A program made the translations under genes and the position numbers. This document shows positions 27,476-35,015 of a stretch of DNA of 64,000 nt, in pieces; position 1 is the stretch's first letter; the number at the start of each line of letters is the position of its first letter. The notes beneath the pieces are model-generated. The model did not search any database. It saw only the letters and a program-made list of their open reading frames with translations, and was not told the DNA's origin. Source of the DNA: Sphingomonas sp. SRS2 (GTDB lineage: Bacteria > Pseudomonadota > Alphaproteobacteria > Sphingomonadales > Sphingomonadaceae); contig NZ_LARW01000084.1 of NCBI RefSeq assembly GCF_000971055.1, positions 62,001 to 126,000 of the forward strand. Reading direction: 5' to 3'.

Positions 27476-28690
27476 ATGTTGACAGGGTACGGACGAGACG
27501 CGCAGCCGAAGAAAGATCGGGCAGCAGTGTGGGTGTTGCGGGATAACATCCCGGCGACCTCATCGGATACAATCGCGCATATGGTCGATACCTATGCGGG
27601 CAAGTTGATGCCAGGGCAGCAGGTTCAGACTTTCCGCAACACCGACGTCGCCTTCTCGACGCGCCGGATAGCGCGCGGTGCCGACGTGCGGCCGTTACAA
27701 TATGCCGACCTGAGGCTGGTCGACTACCCGATCCCGTCGGGCGATAAGACCTACGATCTCTACGATTATGTGTCGCGCAACCGCATCGGCGGCCTGCTGG
27801 TGATGCACGGCGGAGCACTCGTGCTGGAGCAATATGAGCTTGGCTTGGATCCCAGCACGCGCTGGCTGTCGATGTCGATGGCCAAGTCGGTGAGCACGAC
27901 GCTGGTCGGCCTGGCGATCCAGGACGGTTTCATCGAGAGCGTCGACGATCTGCTGACCCGCTATCTGCCCAAGCTCGTCGGGTCCGCCTATGATGGCGTG
28001 ACGATCCGTGAGCTGATGCAGATGACCTCGGGCGTACATTGGGACGACACTCATACCGAGCCCAAGTCCGAACGCCGCCGCATGCTGGAGCTCCAGATCG
28101 GCCAGCAGCCGGGCGCCATCATGGATTATATGGCGGAGCTGCCGCGCTCCGCTGATCCGGGCAGCTTGTGGAACTACAGCACAGGCGAAACCCATGTGGT
28201 GGGGGCGATCGTTCACGCCGCAACCGGCCAATGGCTGTCCGATTATTTGAGTGCGCGGATATGGTCGCGCCTGGGCATGGAGAGCGACGCCACCTGGTGG
28301 CTGGAAGCGCCGGGCGGGCTGGAGGTCGCGGGCAGCGGCATCGCGGCGACGCTGCGCGACTATGGGCGCTTCGCGGCCTTTCTGCTGGCCGATGGCGTCA
28401 TTGACGGCGAGCGCGTCCTTCCCGAAGGCTGGGTCAGCGAAGCCGGCGCCCCGCGTGAGGTCGGCGGCAGGCAGCTGAACTACGGCTATATGTGGTGGGC
28501 GGTGCCCGGCAGCGACGGTTCGATGGCCGATGGCGCGTTCAGCGCGCGCGGTATCTTCGGGCAGTTTATGTACATCAACCCGGCCAGGCAGGTGGCGATC
28601 GTGGTGCTGAGCTCGCGATCGAAGCCGAAAGGCGCCGAAGCGATCATCGACAATGATTTCTTCAACGCTACCTTAGACGCGTTGCGGTAG
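27476..28690 (+). CDS. Serine hydrolase, class-C beta-lactamase / D-aminopeptidase fold
   Basis: This 404-residue protein has the active-site S134-M-A-K137 (WLSMSMAKSVSTTLVG) and Y234-S-T in WNYSTGETHVVG, which replaces the usual YSN or YAN. A C-terminal GRQLNYGYMWWAVPG is typical of the esterase/6-aminohexanoate-dimer-hydrolase side of the family. No convincing signal peptide is seen from the ATG at 27476; an ATG at 27581 would also work. Family members hydrolyse amides, esters or D-peptides through an acyl-serine. It leads an operon with a POT transporter and a beta-helix protein, consistent with amide or peptide catabolism. Confidence 0.82.
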   Translation: MLTGYGRDAQPKKDRAAVWVLRDNIPATSSDTIAHMVDTYAGKLMPGQQVQTFRNTDVAFSTRRIARGADVRPLQYADLRLVDYPIPSGDKTYDLYDYVSRNRIGGLLVMHGGALVLEQYELGLDPSTRWLSMSMAKSVSTTLVGLAIQDGFIESVDDLLTRYLPKLVGSAYDGVTIRELMQMTSGVHWDDTHTEPKSERRRMLELQIGQQPGAIMDYMAELPRSADPGSLWNYSTGETHVVGAIVHAATGQWLSDYLSARIWSRLGMESDATWWLEAPGGLEVAGSGIAATLRDYGRFAAFLLADGVIDGERVLPEGWVSEAGAPREVGGRQLNYGYMWWAVPGSDGSMADGAFSARGIFGQFMYINPARQVAIVVLSSRSKPKGAEAIIDNDFFNATLDALR

Positions 28691-28703
28691 GGCGGCAGGG
28701 AGC

Positions 28704-30080
28704 ATGCCGATGTCATCAGAGCTCCCCCCATCCGAGACGGTGCCCGCCGGCCGCACGGCCTTCGGACACCCCCGCGGCCTCGCTTACATTGCGTTTGCCG
28801 AAGCTTGGGAGCGTTTCTCCTTTTACGGCATGCAGGCACTGCTCATGCTGTACATGACGCAGCATCTGCTGAAGCCGGGCGTGATCGAGCGGGTCGCAGG
28901 AGCGGACGGCTTCAGGCATGGCGTCGAGGCCGTGTTTGGCACGCTGTCGGACCAGGCCTTCGCATCGCAGGTCTTCGGTCTTTATGTCGGCTTCATTTAT
29001 TTCGCCCCGATCTTCGGCGGCTGGCTCGGCGACCGGCTGACCGGGCGGACGGTTGCCGTGCTGGGTGGCGCCTTTTCCATGGCGATCGGCCATTTCCTGA
29101 TGGCGTTCGAGGCGGCGTTCCTGCCCGCTCTCTTCGCGCTCATCGTCGGCTCGGGATTGCTGAAGGGCAATCTAGCGGCACAGGTCGGTGCGCTCTATCC
29201 GATCACCGATCGCCGACGTGATGCGGGATACACGATCTACTTCACCGCCATCAACATCGGCGCGTTCGTGGCGCCGCTGATCTGCGGATCGCTCGGCGAG
29301 TTTGTGGGTTGGCATTATGGCTTCGGCGCGGCGGGTATCGGTATGCTGCTTGCCATCGCGATCTATGTCAGCGGTCTCAAATATATGCCCACCGACAGAG
29401 TGAGCTCGGCGACCCGGCGCGAAAAGCTGTCTGCGACCGATCGGCGTGCGATCGTCATGATCGCGGCGTTGCTGGCGATCACGTCGATCTTCTGGACGAT
29501 CCAGGCGCAGGTCTGGAACATATATCCGCTGTGGGTCCGTGATGTCGTCGATCGCAATATCGGCGGCGGGATCGAGATTCCGGTCTCCTGGTTCCAGTCG
29601 CTCGATGCCCTGACGGTCCTGATCCTGGCGCCGATCGCCGTCGTCTACTGGCGCTTCCAGGCCAGGCGGCAGGCGGAGCCGAACGATATCGCCAAGCTCG
29701 CCATCGGCAATGTCATCTTTGCGGCGGCGGCATTGAGCCTGGCGATCGCGCAGATGGTGTCGGGCAACGGCGGAGTATCGTTTGCATGGCCGGTGGCTTT
29801 CCACTTCCTGATCGGCGCGGGCTATGTCTATTGCGCCCCAGTGGCGTTGGCTCTGGTCTCGCGGGTAGCGCCAGCGGCGGTCAATGCAATGATGGTCGGC
29901 GCCTTCTACCTAGGCCTGTTCGCTGGTGGAATCTTCAGCGGCTGGCTGGCGCGCTTCTACGAGCCGCTGGGGCCGATCGGCTTTTGGGCAATGCACGCCG
30001 GCATCGGGTTGACGGGGGCGGTTGCAGTATTGCTGCTCGGATATATCGGTCGCGATCTCCTGATAGCGGATCGCGCCTAG
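28704..30080 (+). CDS. Proton-dependent oligopeptide transporter (POT/PTR2)
   Basis: This 458-residue protein has about 12 transmembrane segments. AEAWERFSFYGMQALLMLYM matches the POT signature ExxERFxYYG in helix 1, where the acidic residue and Arg couple proton and peptide. GGWLGDRLTGRTVAVLGG is the MFS loop 2-3 motif, and YTIYFTAINIGAFVAPLICG fits the second PTR2 signature. It imports di- and tripeptides with protons across the inner membrane. It starts 13 bp after the serine hydrolase gene, a spacing that implies co-expression. The presence of an aminopeptidase and secreted amidohydrolases nearby supports peptide import. Confidence 0.9.
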   Translation: MPMSSELPPSETVPAGRTAFGHPRGLAYIAFAEAWERFSFYGMQALLMLYMTQHLLKPGVIERVAGADGFRHGVEAVFGTLSDQAFASQVFGLYVGFIYFAPIFGGWLGDRLTGRTVAVLGGAFSMAIGHFLMAFEAAFLPALFALIVGSGLLKGNLAAQVGALYPITDRRRDAGYTIYFTAINIGAFVAPLICGSLGEFVGWHYGFGAAGIGMLLAIAIYVSGLKYMPTDRVSSATRREKLSATDRRAIVMIAALLAITSIFWTIQAQVWNIYPLWVRDVVDRNIGGGIEIPVSWFQSLDALTVLILAPIAVVYWRFQARRQAEPNDIAKLAIGNVIFAAAALSLAIAQMVSGNGGVSFAWPVAFHFLIGAGYVYCAPVALALVSRVAPAAVNAMMVGAFYLGLFAGGIFSGWLARFYEPLGPIGFWAMHAGIGLTGAVAVLLLGYIGRDLLIADRA

Positions 30081-30118
30081 GCGGGCTGATCGCCGACACA
30101 TTCATGAAAGGACATCAT

Positions 30119-31123
30119 ATGCGCTTCGCATGGAGATTTCTCGCATCCCTGTCACTTGGCCTGAGCGCCACAGCGGTGATGGCCGCGTCGCCCCGCACGC
30201 TCACCGTCTGCCCGGCCAAGGCGGCCGGTTGTTTCTTCCAGGGCGGCGGCGGCATCCAGAAGGCGATCGATGCGGCGGCCGATGGCGATACGGTTCGTAT
30301 CAAGGCCGGTCGCTATTCGACAGACAACTATCGCGACGTTCCCTACAAAGTCCACCAAATACGCGGCTTCCTGGTTGTCAGCGGCAAGTCCTTGACGATC
30401 ACGGGCGACGACGGGGCCGTCCTCGACGGTTCGACCGGACCGGCCACGACGGCGCTGGTCATCGACCATGCCAGTCTCGCCGTCAGCGGGCTGACCATCA
30501 CCGGTTTCCGCTGGGACGTCCAAGAGGACGAGATCTATGACGGCCATGGCATATTCGCGATCGACAGCGATGTCCGCATCGCCGACGTAAAGGTCGAGAA
30601 GTTCCTCAAGATGGGCCTTGTGGGACGTGGCGACACCCATATTCGCGCCGATCGGCTGACGCTGAGCGACGGCCACGTCGCGATCTGGCTGCGCGAAGGC
30701 GCCCAGCTCGACCTGCGCAACTCGATCGTTCGCCATAACGAGGGCAGCGGCGTTGCCGCTTATGACAACACATATACGCGCATCGTGGGGAGCGTGTTCG
30801 ACGGGCTGGCCGACGATGTCCTCTACGCCGAGAATAGCGCGGGGATCCATGCGATCGATACGCTCATTCTGAACAGCAAGCCGTTCGCAGCCCATGCCCT
30901 CAACGATAGCGCGATCTGGATCGAACATAGCGCGATCTTCGCCAATGCCGATATATCAAAGGCCGAAGACAAGTCCCGGATCTGGCTGGGAAAGCTGATT
31001 ACCACCGATCCGATGGTGGATGCGAACTACAAGCCGCGCCAGGGATCGCCGCTCCTGGGGGCAGGGCAGCCCGATGTCCTGCGGGCGAAGGGGCAGGGCG
31101 TGGATATCGGCCCGAACCGCTGA
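30119..31123 (+). CDS. Secreted right-handed beta-helix protein
   Basis: The protein has 334 residues from the ATG at 30119, seven bases after AAAGGA. The signal peptide MRFAWRFLASLSLGLSATA ends near AMAAS. The body has the repeats of a parallel beta-helix: LVVSGKSLTITGDDGAVLDG, ALVIDHASLAVSGLTITGF, VRIADVKVEKFLKMGLVG and IRADRLTLSDGHVAIWL. The C-terminal piece GSPLLGAGQP is common in such proteins. They often bind or cleave polysaccharides, but no catalytic residues can be identified here. Third in the operon with the serine hydrolase and peptide transporter, its role in that pathway is unclear. Confidence 0.75.
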   Translation: MRFAWRFLASLSLGLSATAVMAASPRTLTVCPAKAAGCFFQGGGGIQKAIDAAADGDTVRIKAGRYSTDNYRDVPYKVHQIRGFLVVSGKSLTITGDDGAVLDGSTGPATTALVIDHASLAVSGLTITGFRWDVQEDEIYDGHGIFAIDSDVRIADVKVEKFLKMGLVGRGDTHIRADRLTLSDGHVAIWLREGAQLDLRNSIVRHNEGSGVAAYDNTYTRIVGSVFDGLADDVLYAENSAGIHAIDTLILNSKPFAAHALNDSAIWIEHSAIFANADISKAEDKSRIWLGKLITTDPMVDANYKPRQGSPLLGAGQPDVLRAKGQGVDIGPNR

Positions 31124-31146
31124 CATCGGGATGGCGGCCGGCGCGG

Positions 31147-32391
31147 TCAGGCTTCTGCCAGGACCGCGCCGAGGCTGTCGATCAACAAATCGATTTCCGC
31201 AGACCGGATAGGCAGCGGTGGCCGGATCTTCAGCACGTCGACATTCCTTCCGGCAGCACCGATCAAGACGCCCGCATCGCGCAACCCGTTGACGATCCGA
31301 GCAGTCTCGGCCTTGCTGTCGTCGCCGGTGATCTGCACGCCAAGGAACAGGCCGGTACCCCGGATCTCGCTAATCCGCCCGTGTCGTTCGGCAAGACCCT
31401 CAATACCGGCGCGAAGGCGCTGCCCCATCGTGGCGGCATTCGCCATCAGGCTTTCGGACTCGATGACGTCGAGCACGGCCATCGATGCTGCGCAGGCCAC
31501 GGTATTGCCGCCGAACGTGTTGAAATATTTCGCAGTGCTGGCGAACGCCTTCATGATTCCGGAGCGTACCGCCATCGCGGCGATCGGGTGACCGTTGCCC
31601 ATAGGTTTGCCCATCGTGACGATGTCGGGGACGATGCCGTGACGCTGAAAGCCCCACATTGCCTCGCCGGTCCTTCCGAAGCCGGGCTGAACCTCGTCCG
31701 CGATGAACAGGCCACCTGCCGCGCGAATGGCGTCGGCGGCATGGGCGAGGAATCCCGCAGGATCGGTGATGACGCCGTCGCTGGAGAAATTGGTGTCAAC
31801 CATTAGCCCAGCGGGGCGGACGCCGCGCGACCGGAGCAGGGCGATGGCATCGCGGACGCGATCAGCGAATTCCGCGGGCCCTTTGGCACCCAACGGGGCC
31901 TCCACAGTCACGACGTCCTTGCCTAGTGCCAGGCCGGTCGCGGGGGACATGCCCGCGATCGTCTCCGTAGTACCGTGATAGGCATAGGAGGTGACGATGA
32001 AACCAGTATTGCCTGTGGCTGCCTTGCTTACACGGACGGAGAGGTCATTGGCTTCGCTGCCGCTGCAGGTGAAGACCATGTTGTCGATCTCGGCTGGCAT
32101 GGTGCCCAGCAGCCGTTCGGCCAGTTGGACAGGCTGGTCGGTGATGTAACGGGTATGGGTGTTCAGCGTCCCCGCCTGGCGGGTGATCGCGTCTACCACA
32201 TGCGGATGGCAATGGCCGACGATCGGTACATTGTTATAAGCGTCGAGATAGCGGCGACCCGTGTCGTCGTATATCCATACGCGTTCGGCGCGCACGGCAT
32301 GCACCGGTTCGTTGTAGAAAAGGCTGTATGTAGGCCCCATCGCTTCGCGGCGGCGTGTCAGCATGGTTTGATCCTGTTTGATGTGGACCAT
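31147..32391 (-). CDS. Class-III PLP enzyme, phospholyase-type (ETNPPL/PHYKPL-like), copy 2
   Basis: The protein has 414 residues from the ATG at 32391, six bases after GAGGAA. It has FTCSGSEANDLSVRVS, FIADEVQPGFGRTG and MGKPMGNGHPIAAMA, with the PLP lysine in GKP. KYFNTFGGNTVACAASMAVL and NVDVLKIRPPLPI show the same phospholyase-type subfamily as 15749-17074. With the kinase directly upstream (16 bp) it repeats the kinase/phospholyase pair. It probably removes ammonia and phosphate from a phosphorylated amino alcohol to give an aldehyde, which the dehydrogenase at 35015 could oxidise. Substrate difference from copy 1 is unknown. Confidence 0.85.
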   Translation of the reverse strand: MVHIKQDQTMLTRRREAMGPTYSLFYNEPVHAVRAERVWIYDDTGRRYLDAYNNVPIVGHCHPHVVDAITRQAGTLNTHTRYITDQPVQLAERLLGTMPAEIDNMVFTCSGSEANDLSVRVSKAATGNTGFIVTSYAYHGTTETIAGMSPATGLALGKDVVTVEAPLGAKGPAEFADRVRDAIALLRSRGVRPAGLMVDTNFSSDGVITDPAGFLAHAADAIRAAGGLFIADEVQPGFGRTGEAMWGFQRHGIVPDIVTMGKPMGNGHPIAAMAVRSGIMKAFASTAKYFNTFGGNTVACAASMAVLDVIESESLMANAATMGQRLRAGIEGLAERHGRISEIRGTGLFLGVQITGDDSKAETARIVNGLRDAGVLIGAAGRNVDVLKIRPPLPIRSAEIDLLIDSLGAVLAEA

Positions 32392-32406
32392 GTCGGTTCC
32401 TCGCGA

Positions 32407-33441
32407 TCAGAAGGGTATGACGATGCGGGCGTGCATCAGTTGCTCGACGATCGCCACGCGGCGCTCGATATAGGTCGCGTCAACACGGGCGTAATGCACC
32501 TCGTCAGGATTGTGCGCGCGATGCCAGGACGGGATCACGGCGTCTGTGACGAGCCGGGCCGCGATCAGCCAGTTGAGCGCGGCGGCCTCGTCGGGCAGCA
32601 GTGGATTGGCGCGATGATAGGCAAGGGTGAACTCGGTCACGTCGGACAGGGCCGTCGATGGATCGGTGACCTGCGCGCTGGCGGCGATCGCGACGTCCGC
32701 AATCAAGGCGGTTTCGACCATGTCGCCGAAATCGATCACGCCGATGACGGTCGCATTATCGGCCTCGTCGACCATCACGTTGTTCGCGTTGAGATCGTTA
32801 TGGACAACCTGCTGGCGGAAATCGCTCAAGCGATAGCCGACCTCCGCCCTATAGGCAGAAGCGAAATCGCTGATGAAGCCGCGGGCGGGCAGGTCGGGCA
32901 GGTCTTTCAACAGCGTCGTCACGACGTCGAAATTAGCGAGGTCCCAGATCAGGGGGCGAGCCGCGGCCGGATGGCGGAAACCGCGCAGGCCGGTCGCCAT
33001 TGCGGCTGCCAGCTGCGCACAGCCCCGCCGCTGTAGGCTCGATCGGTCGGCATCCCGCAGTGGACGGCCGGGCACCCATCCCAGCAACCGGACGGTGCGC
33101 GCCTGTCCATTATCGTCGGAAAAGTGAACCAGCGTCTGGCCGTTCAGGGCGCGATGGACACGCGGGCAGACGATATCAGGCGCCGTCGCTTCCATGTGCA
33201 GCAGTGCAGCCGTCATCAGCGACAGAGTCGCTTCGTCCTCGGCCGGATGTGATATCTTCAGGACGAAGCTGTCGCCCTCGGCGGTGCTGATGCGGAAATT
33301 TTCATCGCGTTCGCCGGTCAGGCGGTCGATCCGTCCCGCGACGCCGAAGGTCGTCCGCGCAATGGCGGTTGCCGTCTCGATGGCTAGTGGCGGACCGGCC
33401 GCGACCATCGCTTCGAGAAGTTGGCCCAGTTCGTACGCCAT
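32407..33441 (-). CDS. APH-fold kinase, hydroxylysine-kinase-like (copy 2)
   Basis: This 344-residue protein is similar in layout to 14697-15752: LTGERDENFRISTAEGDSFV then LKIS for the nucleotide lobe, VVHNDLNANNVMVDE for the catalytic loop, and GVIDFGDMVETALIADVA for the metal site. LLGWVPGRPL is shared with copy 1's MTFLPGTSG region as the hinge. It is expected to phosphorylate a small amino alcohol using ATP for the phospholyase encoded just downstream. The start is next to a divergent promoter region with a predicted operator shared with the SpuC-like aminotransferase operon. Confidence 0.8.
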   Translation of the reverse strand: MAYELGQLLEAMVAAGPPLAIETATAIARTTFGVAGRIDRLTGERDENFRISTAEGDSFVLKISHPAEDEATLSLMTAALLHMEATAPDIVCPRVHRALNGQTLVHFSDDNGQARTVRLLGWVPGRPLRDADRSSLQRRGCAQLAAAMATGLRGFRHPAAARPLIWDLANFDVVTTLLKDLPDLPARGFISDFASAYRAEVGYRLSDFRQQVVHNDLNANNVMVDEADNATVIGVIDFGDMVETALIADVAIAASAQVTDPSTALSDVTEFTLAYHRANPLLPDEAAALNWLIAARLVTDAVIPSWHRAHNPDEVHYARVDATYIERRVAIVEQLMHARIVIPF

Positions 33442-33526
33442 CCCATTCCTTATGGTCGCGGGTCATCCATCAGCGCTGTCTGTGCCCAAGGCCCGGCCTC
33501 CGAAAGGTGCCAACCCCTCGGTGCGT

Positions 33527-33543
33527 GGTGAGCAGGGGGCACC
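33527..33543. promoter_or_regulatory. Predicted operator site 4 (GGTG-N9-CACC dyad)
   Basis: The sequence is GGTGAGCAGGGGGCACC, differing from site 1 in one base of 17. It sits in the 188-bp gap between divergent operons, about 85 bp from both starts (33441 reverse, 33630 forward), which suits control of both. Confidence 0.6.
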
Positions 33544-33629
33544 AGAGGCCGTGCCATTTGTCATCTTCCACCTTTGAGAGTCCATTGCGAAGGAGAGAGC
33601 ATAGAAGTCCATGTCAACGGAGGCGCATC

Positions 33630-35015
33630 GTGGCGGAAGACAATACTCGTCGAAATTGGACGCATACGCAGGATTTGCAGGCGCGTGACGCCGCGCACCA
33701 TCTTCATTCGTTCACAGACCCGCAGGTCATCGAGACCCAGGGATCGCGTATCATCACCCGCGCGCAGGGCAGCACCGTCTGGGACAGCGACGGCAATGAG
33801 CTGCTGGACGGGATGGCTGGCCTGTGGTGCGTGAATGTCGGCTATGGCCGCGAGGAGCTTGTCGACGCCGCGACGCGGCAGATGCACGAACTACCTTATT
33901 ACAACAACCACTTCCAGAGCACGACCCCGCCGATCATCGCCTTGGCGGAGAAGCTGGCCACGCTGACCCCCGCCGGGCTCGACCGCTTCTATTTCGGCAG
34001 TTCGGGATCGGAGGCGAATGACACGATCGTGCGGATGGCGCGACAATATTGGCGCATCAAGGGTCAGCCTGAAAAGACCATCTTCATCAGCCGGACGCTG
34101 GCCTATCACGGCACGACCGTCGCCGCGACGAGCCTGGGCGGCATGCCGCACATGCACGCGATGGATGGCACTCCGGGGCCGGGCTATTCGCATATCGACC
34201 ATCCGCACTGGTACCTGCGCGGCGACGGACTGACCCCGGAAGAGTTCGGCCTGAGGGCGGCCCGCGCGCTAGAAGAACGGATCCTGGAGCTCGGCGCAGA
34301 CAAGGTCGCGGCGTTCATCGGCGAGCCGATCCAGGGCGCCGGCGGTGTGATCGTGCCGCCCGACAGCTACTGGCCCGAAATCCAGCGTATCTGCCGCAAA
34401 TACGACATCCTGCTGGTGGCGGACGAGGTAATCTGCGGCTTCGGACGCACCGGTACGTGGTTCGCGTCCGAGCAGTTCGCCATCGAGCCCGACCTTATGC
34501 CCATGGCGAAGGGCCTGTCGTCGGGATACCTGCCCATTTCGGCCGTCGCGATCTCATCGCGCGTCTACGACGTTGTGAGCAAGGGCGGCCTGTTCGCCCA
34601 TGGCTATACCTATTCGGGTCATCCGGTCGCCTGTGCCGTGGCACTGGCCAATATCGGGATCATCGAGCGCGAAGGCCTGGTCGAGCGCGTAGGTGGCGAC
34701 ATCGGTCCCTATTTCCAGTCCGCGCTGGCCAGCCTCGCCGATCATCCGATCGTCGGCGAAAAGCGTGGGCTCGGCCTTATGGCTGCCCTGCAGCTGGTAC
34801 GGGACCGCGACAGCAAGACGATGTTCGCGCCCGAGGACAATGTTGCGATCATCTGCCGCGATGCCTGCTATGCAGAAGGTCTGATAGCGCGGGCCATTTC
34901 GGGCTCGATGGTATTGAGCCCGCCGCTGGTGGTCACCCATTCGGAAGTCGACAACATGGTCGAGCGTCTCGGTCGCGCGCTCGACAGCACTGCCCAGAAG
35001 TTCGGAGTTCTTTGA
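33630..35015 (+). CDS. Omega-aminotransferase, SpuC/putrescine-pyruvate type
   Basis: The protein has 461 residues from the GTG at 33630, six bases after GGAGG. WDSDGNELLDGMAGLWCVNVG is the usual start of omega-amino acid:pyruvate and putrescine aminotransferases, given here as WDSDGNELLDGMAG and LWCVNVG. FYFGSSGSEANDTIVRMARQ binds PLP phosphate, LLVADEVICGFGRTG has the pyridine Asp, and MAKGLSSGYLPISAVA has the PLP lysine. It differs clearly from the two GKPMGNG enzymes of the island. It should move the amino group of a diamine or omega-amino acid to pyruvate, giving an aldehyde. The next gene, overlapping by one base, is a fitting aldehyde dehydrogenase. Confidence 0.87.
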   Translation: MAEDNTRRNWTHTQDLQARDAAHHLHSFTDPQVIETQGSRIITRAQGSTVWDSDGNELLDGMAGLWCVNVGYGREELVDAATRQMHELPYYNNHFQSTTPPIIALAEKLATLTPAGLDRFYFGSSGSEANDTIVRMARQYWRIKGQPEKTIFISRTLAYHGTTVAATSLGGMPHMHAMDGTPGPGYSHIDHPHWYLRGDGLTPEEFGLRAARALEERILELGADKVAAFIGEPIQGAGGVIVPPDSYWPEIQRICRKYDILLVADEVICGFGRTGTWFASEQFAIEPDLMPMAKGLSSGYLPISAVAISSRVYDVVSKGGLFAHGYTYSGHPVACAVALANIGIIEREGLVERVGGDIGPYFQSALASLADHPIVGEKRGLGLMAALQLVRDRDSKTMFAPEDNVAIICRDACYAEGLIARAISGSMVLSPPLVVTHSEVDNMVERLGRALDSTAQKFGVL

